Source of the DNA: Platynereis dumerilii
Taxonomy: Eukaryota; Annelida; Polychaeta; Phyllodocida; Nereididae
Length of the DNA stretch: 64,000 nucleotides
NCBI GenBank assembly: GCA_026936325.1
Contig: JAPTHN010000002.1
Location: forward strand, 15,664,142 to 15,728,141
Direction: 5' to 3'
Shown piece after piece: positions 24,240 to 36,591 of this stretch. The notes beneath the pieces are model-generated. The model did no database searches. It saw nothing but the letters and a program-made list of their open reading frames with translations, and had not been told where the DNA came from. Position 1 is the stretch's first letter, and the number at the start of each line of letters is the position of its first letter. The position numbers were made by a program, and so were the translations under genes.

Positions 24240-26257
24240 TTGCTACCTGAGGAAATTTACCTCTACAAACCTTATAAGCATGCTGATTCCAAATCTGAAA
24301 TCAGAATTTCTATAGAACGTCAGTACACTGTAAATTCTGAAATTTTGAGTTAGCTCAAATGATTGAGTGAGATGGTTGCACAATTTGTTTGAGCCATGAT
24401 AGCTTGCTGTTTTGAGTTATGATAATCTTTATGCTGTTATAACTTGCAAACAGCAAGCTATCTTGGCTCAAAGGAATTGTGCAACCATCTCACTCAATCA
24501 ATTAAGCTAACTCAAAATTCAAAATTTACAGTGTATGTTTTGCTATGCCATTGTCAATATTTGGCAAATAATCAGCCTTATGAGCTAATGTTAGTAAAAG
24601 AAACGTTTTCTGAGTTATTAAAATTTAGATACATTTATTGATCATCTTAGCATTTGTAGAGGTGATTCTGATATCCTGAATCAAAATATGACCTTTTTTT
24701 TTACTCAGACATCTTCCAATTACAAATATTTGAGAAAATAAAGTGCCAAAACCGGTTGGTTTATAACTATTTGAAGATATGAAAATAGTGTATTAGGCTA
24801 GTGACCAAACTAAATTTGTGGGCTGCTCGGGCACACTTAGCCCATCACTAGTTTATTGACAATTTTGTTTTGACAAATTTGGTAAAAAACATTAGGAAAA
24901 GTTTTGTTCTTCATTTTTAAATCCTCAGAAGAGTGTCTTTGCCCAAAGTCATGTCAAATCACATTCATCCTCCAGTATTTCAGACTCTGAATGGACTTGC
25001 CTGATCACAAGAGATAGAAAGGGTCATGTCAACCTCACAAACCGTTGCAAATTTGATAATTTACTTTCGCGACTATATTTCTTGTTGAGGAAGTTGTGGG
25101 TTTTGAGCAGAGCATAAGGAACACAGTTAACACCATATAAATACAAGACACTGGGCTGCAACAGTGCAGAGCATTTTTTAAGGATTTTCTACTGGGAGAC
25201 CAACCGAATTCGTAGCGCTGTGACGGGCAACATCTAGATCTTTTAGCTGAACAGCCGTTAAAATATAGGCCTATTCATTTATATTAATGACATACGTGCA
25301 AAAGGGACTTTGAAACGTTGAGCTGCCTGCTAATTTAGGATCCTGGCTGATTTCCATAAAAAAGAGTCAGACAAAAATTTTAATTTTGGAAAAAATTCGG
25401 AAATCAGTATACATTATTGTATCAGAAAGATGGCATTAGCAGAAGAAGAATTGTAAAGACAGTGAACAATATTTTTTGATAAGGAAATAAGAAGCCCAAC
25501 ATTCAAAAGCACCCTAGAACTACAAACCAAATGTGAAATTAGTGAGTTTCTTAGGAAATTGGTCTCCCAGTGATACCAATTTGGCAATGACTGAAAGACC
25601 AAATCTGACCACTGGTCTCCCAGTTACTATGTTACAAATGCACTACAACAGTGCCTGAGGCTGCTATGTGGGCAGAGCAGCTGCAAAAGAGTGTGTTCCC
25701 AGGTCTTCCTGAAGTGATTTTGAATAATATCTGCATTATCTAACCATTCCAACCAGAACAATGTCTTTTCAAGGTTGTTGTTTCTCATATTTTTATCTTA
25801 TCATCTCATATTCTTCATGGAAAATGTAATCATCATAAGAAATAAGACAGGTATATGCCGTCACTGACACACAGAAACCATATTTTATCATCACTAGCTG
25901 TATCATTTAAGATATTTTCATAAACAGTTGAGATTTTTTTTTAAATCGCCCATTTCTGCAACCTATCACCCTCAAATATATGTACTTGGAGCTATCTGAT
26001 TAAAATAGTTTAGTTATATATTATATATTTCAGCATCTCTAACTGACTTGTGTAAATAAAAACATACAATCAATTTCTAATATTCAAGAGTGTGGAGCAC
26101 CTTGCCTTTACACGCGAATTGCTCCAACTGCTGATTATTTGCAAATATAAACATGGGAATAACTAAAAATCCAGACGTTCTAGAGAAATTCTGATTTCAG
26201 GTTTGGAATCAGGATGCTCGAATTAGGTTCATAGAGGTATTTTTCCTCAGGTAGCAG
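24240..26257. mobile_element. Possible 2.0-kb inverted-repeat element
   Basis: The left arm begins TGCTACCTGAGGAAATTTAC at 24240. Its inverted match ends at 26256, through AAATCTGAAATCAGAATTTC and TTTGCAAATAATCAGC. Arms total about 140-150 bases once the MITE inserted in the left arm (24326-24533) is removed. The interior shows no transposase. No target duplication is visible, so this could also be two inverted copies of one dispersed repeat. Confidence 0.55.
24326..24533. mobile_element. 208-bp foldback MITE
   Basis: Arms of about 95 bases begin CACTGTAAATTCTGAAATTT and fold back on each other around a loop of about 20 bases. TA flanks both ends (24324-24325 and 24534-24535), so a Tc1/mariner-type origin is likely. 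It interrupts the left arm of the larger element, so it is the younger of the two. Confidence 0.9.
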
Positions 26258-26563
26258 ACAAAAAGATCTTTTTGTTGAGAATGATTTTCTGTATCAACAT
26301 TTTCCCAACTTACCACACACATTCATCAACACAGTATTGCTCATGTCAGTGTTCAAAACATCATTCTGCTTGTTTGAATCATTGAGTGCTTTTCATGGCT
26401 TCACAAAAACATCTAGATTTGCGTGGAACAAAATGTATGTAAGGAAGTAAATGACATGGTAGGACATTCTGGCATGGACACCCTTTTGTCTAACTTGGCT
26501 TGCTCCCAGATCTAAAATTAGCTCAGATTAACTCCAAATGAAAGCTTATCTCTCTATATCTTA

Positions 26564-27376
26564 TAGTCCTTGTCATACTTACGTGGAATCTCAAGTTTTT
26601 TTTCTATGCTGTTGAACTGTGATGTCAGAGATGACTCTATTCTAGCATTGCAATATATGTAAATTAACTACAAGCTGTGATGTCACTTCAAACTGGGTCA
26701 GATTCCCCAGCTTCCAACCAATGCGAATCCACCAAACTGAGCATCACAGTTTCAACTCAGAGTTAAAATTTGGTCTGGGAAAAACCCATGCAAGTTTGAC
26801 ATCACAGCCTCTCAGCCAATGGGCTGCCAGAACAAATATACATAACATAAGCCATGTGTTCACAAACGAATTGTCAAAGCCTTCTGTTTACACCAACTTC
26901 CATCAAAGTTTAAAGTTGTAAGTTAGCAAGTTTGTAGATTAATCAAACAACTCTGTGGGGATTATAACAGTTTTCTACTGTGAATGCTCACAAAGCTGCC
27001 ATTTGGTAGGATAAGACTGGCGATTGCTGTGATAAATCATTGGGATCAAAAATGTAATGCTTCCTTCAATATATCAATGTTTGAACTGTGATGACGTAGT
27101 TTACGGTCAGCCCATTGGCTATCAAGCTGTGATGACGTAGTTGTAGGGGCTATCCCTGATAAAACTCTTACTCTGACACTGTGTTGAAACTGTGATGCTC
27201 AGTTCAGGAGGATCAACATTGGCTAGAAGCTGGGGAATCTGACCCAGTTTGAAATGACATCACAGCTTGTAGTTAATTTACATATATTGCAATGCTAGAA
27301 TAAAGTCATCTCTGACATCACAGTTCAACAGCATAGAAAAAAAACTTGAGATTCCACGTAAGTATGACAAGGACTG
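26564..27376. mobile_element. 813-bp foldback DNA element with TA target duplication
   Basis: The ends read TAGTCCTTGTCATACTTACG and, inverted at the right, CAGTCCTTGTCATACTTACG. Inverted similarity runs about 200 bases and continues, with gaps, to inner arms (26789-26832 and 27107-27142). TA stands at 26562-26563 and 27377-27378. Copy II of the surrounding duplication reads straight through (near 30029) with one TA, an internal empty site. There is no transposase frame. The arms carry five TGATGTCA/TGACATCA sites, two TGATGACGTAG sites and inverted CCAAT boxes. Confidence 0.92.
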
Positions 27377-28064
27377 TAAGCTGCAGTCAAGACATGTGGC
27401 AACCCTTTCCTCAAACCGTTCTCGGCATGACATTTCATGGAGGTTCTAGCCTTTTCTTTACAGTGTTGTTCTTAAACTTCAGTTTTCTTAAACTTCAGTT
27501 TAATCTTGAAATCTGTTCTACTCATTGCAAGAATCCGTTTTTTGTTGAAAGAAAAACTCCTGTCAGCAAATGTAGACAGCCTCACCTCTAAACTTTCATG
27601 AAATGACATTACCAACTTCCTTTTTTTCCTGTTATGAATTATTCACTCTGGAAAACCTTTAGTGAACCAAATCTGAGAGCACAGCCTCTAGTGTCATATT
27701 GGGTATGGCCACCTGGCTGTTGTGTTGGTGCCGTGCAAAAGTATTTTCCTTTTGGCTATTTTGTCTTCAACAAAGAAATAGGAGGCTCAATTCTTCTCGA
27801 TGTTCCTGATTTTAAACAGTTCTTTTGACATATGAAATCCATCCTGGCATAGAAATTATGGGATCAGTTCTTGTATTTAGTTTCATATGCCTCTCAAAAT
27901 TTGTCAAATGCTTTGGACTACAAGCCTGTTTCCCTTAACGATCCATGGAGGATTGATGTTACTGTACATGTGCACTAAAGCAATGCCGTTTCAACTAGAT
28001 GCCAATCTCTGACCTGATCGAGCGACAGTGAGTCTCCAGCTGTCCTCTGGACACTTGGTCTGCT

Positions 28065-29286
28065 CAGTGGCGTAGCCAGGGGGGGGCAAGGTGGGGCAAT
28101 TGCCCCACCTGTGGCTACTCTTGCCCCCCCTCTTGCCCCCCCTCTGGCTCTGGAGTAAAAAAATAAAATTAGCCTGAAAATTCCTGTGCATGATCTAGTT
28201 TTACTATTCTTCTAAGGATGCCCACTAGCAAATAGTGTTTCAAACGCCGACCTAATATATTTATTGGGCTAAGCGACTTGCGGAGCTGAAAAAAATCAGG
28301 GTCTAGAAACACCATCTGGACTCTCCCGAATTTGTCAAATTTATTCAGTCATACAGTGAGGCCTTCCATGAGCAATATAGGGCTACGAACTCTGTAAAAT
28401 TGCAGTGACGATCCCCGTGTCCAGTGCTTCTTGTGAGCGAAGCTTCTCTGCCGTGAAGGCATTGAAGGGGATAAAAACCTTTGTGAGAAATTCATTTCAG
28501 ATGAGAAGCTCTCAAACTTAGTCATCCATATTGCACGGCAAAGGTCAAATTCATTTGACTTGGATGAGTTTGTAGACATATTTGTAAACACTCACAATAA
28601 CAGAAGGATCATGCTTCTTTAACTCATATCTGAGACTGATGTTGCTACATTCCATTCAGCAAGGATTCTATGTGAAATTTAGTTTTTTTATTGTTATCAC
28701 ACACCTCTGTTCTAGTTAAGGATTGGGAAAGTTTTTCATTGTTCTATATGACACTCATCACATTCCAATATAATTATATTCAGTCTGATGAAAAATGCAA
28801 TTATTCTGTTCTAGTGTGATTACATTGCTAAGATGACGATTGCTATGTGATGATAATTATAACTTTTCCGTTTCTTGTTCAAGACTGAAAGATTTTCATT
28901 GTGATAACTGAAATTCTGTTAGATAAAATTTACACTTATCTGATTTTTTTATGGGTTTTTCATCATCTAAGATCCAATCATCTAGATTAAATGTTTACTG
29001 GCATTCAGTTACGCAAATTTATAAGAGATAATAAACACTTAGACATTTAGCGGCAAAATAATCTAAGGCCTTGAAATGATATGCAAATACAACATATAGT
29101 CAAATTTAATGCACTTCATGTTCAATTTGTCAACATGTTTACTTGCTTAGTGATGAAAATGACCATTGCGGGAGTCCAAAAAATGTCGATAAATATAGAT
29201 AAAATCGGTCATGTATCTTGCCCCCCCTCAAAAAGTACTGCCCCACCCACTGCCCCACCTGTGGCAGAGACCTGGCTACACCACTG
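28065..29286 (+). mobile_element. hAT DNA transposon, internally deleted, 1222 bp
   Basis: The left end is CAGTGGCGTAGCCAGG and the right end is the inverted form CCTGGCTACACCACTG. GGTCTGCT is duplicated perfectly on both sides (28057-28064 and 29287-29294), the 8-bp hAT signature. Subterminal GCCCCACC runs occur at both ends. Only the 3' part of the transposase remains. Copies II and III of the host repeat lack the element. Confidence 0.95.
28381..28623 (+). pseudogene. hAT transposase C-terminal dimerisation region (fragment)
   Basis: From 28381 the frame reads GYELCKIAVTIPVSSASCER then SFSAVKALKGIKTFVRN. This is the conserved hAT C-terminal block (family pattern IPVSSASCERSFSxL). A one-base frame change near 28500 leads into DEKLSNLVIHIARQRSNSFD and on to a stop at 28621-28623, where the family has DERLSxLAxLxI. 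The catalytic core upstream is gone. It resembles the ZMYM1-like hAT group in sequence style; the exact family needs a search. Confidence 0.88.
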
Positions 29287-29859
29287 GGTCTGCTGCAAGC
29301 CTCCGATTTCTTAGCCTTTGGCAGACATCTGACTCTCTCTGACAGGTCCCACTTATATCTAATCTGGGAATATGTAATTTGAATTTCTGCTATTGAGACA
29401 GTAAACAGTGATGCTTGAGTTGGATTAAAAGTTCTTCTTCTGATAGCCCATTGTATTTTAGCATAAAAGCAGTATGTTGTGGTGAAAAAAAGAATTATTC
29501 ATGGCATCATTGTCAGACAACGAATTTTTTTACAAAGTTTAACAAAACAACAGACACTACCATAAACAAGAATTTCGTTTACATTTTCCAATGCAATTTT
29601 GGATATAATCGCACATTGATAACTATTTGATGATAATATTTACATTGCACTTCTTTCAAAGAAAAATTCTTATAGAATTGTTTTCCAGTTAGGTTCTCTG
29701 ACTATTTTCTGATGCTACCTTATTTACTTGTACTTTTCATTGACTGAGGTAATCCATACGGAATAGCATTCTTTTTATATGTGCATATGATGCATACATA
29801 ACAGTCCAATGCGATACGATAATCTTGTCTATAAGAGAACCTGTAAGAGCAGGGAAATG

Positions 29860-30910
29860 GGAGCTTAGCTGGGACTTCAGCCAAGCCTGGCTATGCATAG
29901 CAAAGGTTAATGGCATTTTTGTAATTGGTGTGCTTAAAGAGGACATTCAACCCTGGTGTCTGCCCTGGCTTGCTCCCTGATCTCAAATGGGCTCAGATTA
30001 CCTAATAATGAAAGCATATCTGTCTATCTTAAGCTGTAATCAAGACATGTTGCAAGCCTTCCTCCGAACATTCACAAAATGGCATTGCCAGCTTTTTCCT
30101 GTCATGAAATTCAAAATTCCATCCTTTTTCATGTCCAAATAGTTTTTCTCATGGTTTGACATTTCGGTTTTACATTACCAAAATAAGTAGGTCTAGATAC
30201 TGGATTCTATAAAAATGCTTTGATTAGAAATATTAAAACACTGTTTTTTGTAATATTGTTGGACCAGTTTAGAAAAATATTGACAGCATTATTCAGGACT
30301 ATCGCAACACACACTATGTGAAAATCACAATGTCAGTGTCATAATGGGCATAATTCAAGTTGTCATCCGAAACAAGCAATAAATATATCACTTTTATGGT
30401 GCACACTCACTCTGTAGAATTATTGTGCAATTAGAAAAATAGATCATAATATGACATTTGCATGATATTTTTCAAATATCTGTAGGCAGGCCAGCACTCC
30501 TGGAGGCATACTGTCACTCTGTATATCCCATTGACATGGCTATTAGTGAAAGGTTAAGGGGGTATAGCATTGATTATACCTTGCAGGTCAGGCTTGGACA
30601 ACTGTGTCTGAGGTTGTGGCTATTATTGCCATATTGTGGACATCCACCTGCCAGGTCCTGTCCTGCCTGCTGTACTGGTACCTCACAAATGTATTTTCCT
30701 TTTGGGTATTGCCCTATTGATTTAAAATGTCTTGACGTCTTGGCACTGTCAAAGGTGCTCTGGCAGCCTCCATAAAAAGGTGTCAATCTCTGACCTGGGT
30801 GTCGAGCTGCTATCTGGACACGTCCCCTGCTCCTGGCTTCTGATTCCATTCATATCCTTAGCCTTTGGTAGGCATCTGACTCTAACTGACAGATCCCGCA
30901 CAACGTACTT
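29860..30910 (+). repeat. Local duplication 3, copy II (both insertion sites empty)
   Basis: Begins GGGAGCTTAGCTGGGACTTC and aligns with copy III from its first base. It runs through TATTTTCCTTTTGGGTATT to GACAGATCCCGCAC. At the two places where copy I carries transposons it reads through. It contains short chance frames on both strands but no supported gene. Confidence 0.85.
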
Positions 30911-31524
30911 GGTAAATATGAAATTGCATACATTCTGCAATGATGAGACTTCTTTTACTGAAAGCCAATGATAGTGTAGTCTTATAGTAGAATGTTATGA
31001 CAAAACAACATCATATAATTCTTCACAATATTAATGTAAGACAAAGAGCCATCTTTCTAAAGGCCTGCTTCTGTTTCAGTGTTTGCTGAAGTAAAGTGAA
31101 CAGGACTTTTAAAAGTAATCTCTGTAGATGTTTAGTGTTTGCTCTGATTTGCCTAAACCATGTTCAAGCCTGCCTCTGTTCAGACCTGAAGTAGGTCATC
31201 CAAATTTCCGTATGCAGCTGTGGATTTACATTGCATAACTTTTTGGTAATTGTTGGACAATATCATCTCAGTAAAAAAAAACACTTTTCATATAATGAGA
31301 TTGCACTCTTCTTGTTTTACAGTTGTGGGATCTTTTCTGAGTAGATTGCCTGAATTTTACATTCACTATTACTTTACAATTATACAGATATTCATTTTAT
31401 GCTTACTTAATTATATAATGCATACAACTCCAAATAAGTGTAAGAAATATTACATCCAAATGTCATTAATTAGAAGGTAGGAAATCCTGTCTGCATATGT
31501 ATAAGATAAAAGAGAATATATAGG

Positions 31525-32190
31525 AGGGGGAAATGGGAGCTCAGCTAGACCTTCGACCAAGCCTGACTATGCATAGCAAAGGTTAATGGCAGTTTTGTAA
31601 TTGGTGTGCTTAGGTTGGACATTCCCCTCTTATGTCTACCTTGGCTGGCTCCGAGATTTCAAATTAGCTCAGATTAACTCCAACTAGAAGCCAATCCGTC
31701 TATCTTCAGCTGTTATCAAGACATGTTGCAATCCTTGCCACTAAACGTTCTCGACATGACATTTCATGTTTGTCCCAGCCGGTTCTTTCTACTGGTGTTC
31801 TAAAATTCAAGTTTAATCTTGCTCTTTTCTCTTGCCATTCAAAGAACTTACAAGTATGTTTTTGAAATGAAATCTGAATATTATCCTATAAAAATTGGAA
31901 AATTAATTTTGCTAAAGATAAAATGGAATGGATTTTATATACATGTAATTATGAAGAGATAGAATATGATCTGGACTATTAAAAATCTGTGACACAGAAC
32001 AGGAAAATAAGTTATGATATTTTTTTGTCAAATTGTCTTCAATAGCTAGGCTAGACAAGAGCTCCTAGAGGCATACCATCATTCCAGATAACACAGTGAC
32101 ACACTGCCATTAGTGACCACTGACCAAGGGGTTGTAAAAGCATTGATTAACTCTTGAAGGTCACGGGGGCTGAACAACCAGGTCCAGGAG
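31525..32190 (+). repeat. Local duplication 3, copy III (partial)
   Basis: Shares GGGAGCTCAGCTAGACC, TATGCATAGCAAAGGTTAAT, TCAAGACATGTTGCAA and, after a gap, GAGGCATACCATCATTCC with copy II. Similarity ends near 32190. Confidence 0.85.
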
Positions 32191-32689
32191 TATAAGGAGG
32201 CGACCCTTAGTGCTTAGATAAGGTCAGATGTCGGCCGATCCTTGCCATTTGTTGTCCGAGGGGAAATAGACTTGATAGCAGCTCTGATAAAGTGGACTTT
32301 CACGTGTGTCCTCCCAAGTAAGGTCACTGGTGACTGGCAGGGAAAAGGAATGTCTAGAATAACTACAAAGAGTATCCCATTCGCGTAAGTGTTAACTGAC
32401 GGGATAATGCTACCGTCAAAATAAATATTGTTGTCAGCGGTACGGCAAAGGGTAATTTGCCAGCGACAAGATGCAACAAAACAAGAGATGCTGTCTGTGT
32501 GCAAACGGGTTGTATTCAGTGGCTATTCACTTTCACATAAATGTACAGGTCTTCCTCTAGATGCTCTAGGTGTACATTGTCTTCTTCCGCTGTTGTGTGT
32601 GGATGACTGTTGAAATTGCAGATTAACTGATTGCTCTGTTCTAACATGTGGCATATTGGTATATAATGGTTGGTTTATGTCAAATTAGT

Positions 32690-32935
32690 GCAATAGCAAG
32701 TTCATCAATGTGCTAAGACAGAGTTCATCTTCAGAGTACAGTTTGCTCCAAACAAATGCTGCAATATATCATATAGAAGAGGAGACCCTTATCACCGGAT
32801 GGCACTGGGAGTTCCACAGTCTTCTACTTGGTGGCACTGCAACACGATAAGCTACAAAAGCTCCACCTGCTGAAAAGTTTGTCTTCTGCAGGAACTACCA
32901 TCCACAGCTGATCCACAGCGGATCGAGTAGCTGTT
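32690..32935 (+). repeat. Short duplication 4, copy 1
   Basis: Matches 34255-34490. The best shared stretch is TTCTACTTGGTGGCA followed by AAAAGCTCCACCTG and TGTCTTCTGCAG. The copies are 1.6 kb apart in direct orientation. Confidence 0.8.
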
Positions 32936-34254
32936 TTAACGGATATGACTTAGACCAAATGTTCACAGTATCGTAACAGATGCAACATTTGCAATTAATC
33001 TCTAAGAAAGATTGGCAATTAGACATTGCCAAATGTTCACACTTCATTACACTCAAACGCAGCTTACTAACCCAATTGAAACAACAAGCATCATTACAAG
33101 TTCAATAGCACTTGATAAGAATGACATGATAATCTCTCTACATTAGGATTGAATAGCATTTAATCTATTGCAATTTTCATTCATTATTTTCCAGTTGAAT
33201 TAAATTGCATGATGTAATATTCGGTAAAATCTCAAATATGCAACATACCAAAATTGCCTTTGAAAAGCCTATAGATGTAATAATAAAACCTTGAACTGGA
33301 ATACCTCAACTTCCCAAAAGATGTACCATCATTAGATATATAGATCTGAATTTTCATTTTGTGTAATTAGGTGCAGCCGTGGAGATTCAAAATACAAAAT
33401 GAATCACTAGAAGAATGATAGAGAAGGGAGGCCTGCATGGTAATATTAACGAATGTCCCTAAATGTACTCCTTACCTTAGATTTTATTCTGGTTGTCTTA
33501 TTTTCTAATGATAGAATATAATAGTAACTATAAAAATGTCCCTTATTCTATCCCATTATCCAAGTCTGTATGGTATGAGATCAAGGAAGGGTATCTCTCC
33601 AATAGAGACACATCTGATAAAGACGTAATACTTCAGGTAGTTGAAATTCAATCCAGATCACCAGATCTAAAAACCTTCGAAGCACAGGAGTCCTTAGGAA
33701 GGCCATATAGGAGATATTTAGAGACATCGCTTCAAGGCATCAGCAGGAGAAGGCAGTAATCAGAAAGGTTTCTCCCGAGTAATTGCATCTGGGTTTCGGG
33801 TTTTAGCGGCAGCTTTATTTTTAGACGCGCTTTTTGCTGGTTTCCGTTTATTGCCTATTCTTGACTTTTTTATGTGCACACATCTGGTATTTCAAAATAG
33901 TAGTAGATACTTAGAAAGAGGTCATTCACCCACATTGTCATCTTACAAAGCATTGCACCGCACAGTAGCATAGTAGAATTTCATCCGGATTCAGTAAATA
34001 ATAAATGACTGTTATTTTTCCTAACCAGACTTGTGCTGCTATCAGAATAGATCACATGCACACAAATGTCATTACGCATATATTTGAGCGAAGCCATCAA
34101 ACTGTTGTTGTGTTATTCCTGAGTTAGATCTGAACAGTGAAAATACTAGTTTCCACATAATTCATGCTGTTGATGATAATTTCTTTAATATTTAACAGAT
34201 TTGTCATGCTTGTTTCCCAAGACATCCAGAAAAAGGAGTACTCGTATTGAGGAA

Positions 34255-34490
34255 ACATATTTTGTACTGTCGAGACTGGGTTCATCATCAGAGTAGTTTG
34301 AACCAAATAGATATAGGGATATATCTGACAGCACCAGTATCACCGGCTGGCAATAGTAGTGCTGCAGTATTCTACTTGGTGGCAGTGCAACATGATAAGC
34401 CGCAAAAGCTCCACCTGTTGGGAAATTATGTCTTCTGCAGAAACTACCATCCACAATCGAATAGCCGCAGTAACTTTTCATGAGTTTTGA
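34255..34490 (+). repeat. Short duplication 4, copy 2
   Basis: Direct copy of 32690-32935. It lies about 2 kb upstream of the Ser/Arg-rich exon. Confidence 0.8.
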
Positions 34491-36591
34491 CAGCCAATTT
34501 GCACATGCTCATGGAGTCATGTATCCATCGAATGTATGCAACTTGAAACAAAGCTCTAGGAATCTGGAAAAGATAGGCAACTAGATTTTGCCAAAACTTT
34601 GGCACACAAGTGAAACCATTTTACTCATCATGTGACTTGTGTGACACGGTTACAGGTGTTGGTCTCTAAACATGCCCATCTTGGCCCAAGTGTTTGCAGG
34701 AAGTGCCAATATTTGAGATTGCAAGGTACCCTCCCAATGGTTTGAGTATGAGGGTCGACCATATTGCGTCAAATGACAAAATGGTTCCTGACTTCCTGTA
34801 AAGATAACCTCCTATTTTGTTTCTTGGTGATGCTCCAGAAGGTTTGGAAATTAATATGCATCACTTCTAACACAAACGGGCACAAGTGAGTGAGACATCA
34901 TGCGGGGTAGGGGATCCAGAAAGTTCTGAAGGGGATCCACTGGCTTATCGCTTCAAGGAACGCAGAGCCGTCGATAGAACGTGACCGCGAGTGGATTTAA
35001 TTAGCATGTAAAAATATTTTTAAATTTCGACTGGTGGGGAGAGATGCATCTCTCATCACCCACCTCTCCCCTTGTCTCTCCCTGACATCAAGTACTGTGG
35101 GCCAAGTGAAATTGCTACAACTCACCAGAGGTCTCATAATATAAGTTGTATGTAGAGTGCAGATCCCTTGCCAATCCACCAGAGGGCTAAATGTTTGACA
35201 GCCTGTACTGACATCTCTGGCTTCCTGCTCTGATGGAGATAAGTGAAGATCTTCTATTTGCATGTTCAATCAGACGTTTACCAAAATCGATGCAGCAAAG
35301 TTCCCTTAGGGCAACAACAGTGGTTGCAGTCCAGACATTATATGTGTAGTGCCATGACTGATGTCAGGTCACCAAGAGGCTGCAAGCATAGATAAAGGGC
35401 TAATGTTCAATCACACTAAAGGAATGAATATAGTCACTTTTTTGCCAAATATGTATTCTATTGCAAGCCACATGTCCATGGCAAGCTGAAGAGATGGATT
35501 TATCATATGCTTTCCAAAGACATCAAAGTAGCCATAAATGAAACTGCATTGCTGTAAATAGGCCCCAGGGAGACAATTACATGAAAGAAATTGGAAGGAT
35601 GGGCCTTGTAAGTAAGTCCATAATCCCCTTGGTATATGGCCGTCAATCACTGAGTGAGCAACATTTCTCTGCAAAAGGCTTGTGTTCAATCCAGATTTAT
35701 TCTGCTCATTTCTCATGGTTTAGACATTCTCAAGTGTTATGGAGGCTTTCACAGACAAGATTGTTTAAAAGGCAACACTGTCAGACTGTCTAAAGCATTG
35801 CAGAACACATCAATACAACTGTGTACCCAACAGTGTACAGTATAAGGAAAGCTGGAAGGGGAGGGACAAAGATAAGCTGTGTGTTTACTGAGCACATAAA
35901 TTGCAGAGCCCCTTTACTCCTTCCTGAGTGGGGCATTCAGGAGAAGTGCATTGCCAGTCCTGAGTGCTATTTGAGATTTGTCACGAGAATTTGGAAGAGA
36001 CTAAAGGGACATAAACATTAGATCGATACAATAGTGTGATCTTCCCAAACGATGGCCACCAGTGTATCCACATGGACTGGGCCCCCCAACAGTGAAATGT
36101 TGATGATGGACGGGTCAATTCATGAGCAAGGGGGAGTCAGGTTGCAGGTCTTGTTAGCAGTGACGGAGGGGGCACCTCTTGCTAAGATGGCCTGTGCAGC
36201 TACGGTGACTGTCATCAGACCGTTTCTGGCAGCAGCTGTAGCAGCAGCAGCCTCATTGCAAGCAGCTTCAGCAGCAATCTCACATCAGCTGCTGTGGCTG
36301 TAGTCACGCTCCTACCACTCACCAATAGCATGTTTCACTCCCAGGAGTTCTGCAGTATTAGCTCACGGATTGTGCTCAGCCAAGGAATAGTATGATATGT
36401 TTTCACAACACCGTAAGTTGGCTGGTATCATAACTCGGATCATTAGCAGAAAGTCATGGTGGATGTAAAGTGTTCTTAAAATGAAGAAATGAGATAAATG
36501 AGATATTTGAGCAATCGCAACACCACAGAAGCGAATCAGCTGATGCTTGAGCTCAACTAGTGGCAGCGGATGCACATTCCTCTCCTTGCAG
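34491..36591. other. Upstream flank or intron of the Ser/Arg-rich exon
   Basis: No exon supported. It contains a GCA/GCT-rich stretch (36225-36300) that gives a spurious Ala-rich frame. The last 20 bases form the polypyrimidine tract and acceptor of the exon. Confidence 0.5.

Larger units (their letters stand above)
26460..29430 (+). repeat. Local duplication 3, copy I (with two insertions)
   Basis: Co-linear with copy II (about 29860-30910) and, in part, copy III (about 31525-32190). Shared landmarks are GGCTTGCTCCC, TAGCTCAGATTAACTCC, TCAAGACATGT, AGTATTTTCCTTTTGG and CCAATCTCTGACCTG. It carries the 813-bp foldback element and the 1222-bp hAT element, both absent from copy II at the same places. 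Confidence 0.85.

Noticed and set aside
33493-33759. 88-codon + strand frame upstream of the Ser/Arg-rich exon, phase-compatible with it if cut at 33636
   Set aside because: The composition is protein-like, but the donor (CAG|GTAGTT) is weak and the acceptor is unremarkable. Without transcript data it cannot be called an exon.
36052-36303. Ala-rich frame just upstream of the large exon
   Set aside because: Caused by a GCA/GCT repeat stretch; no splice context.
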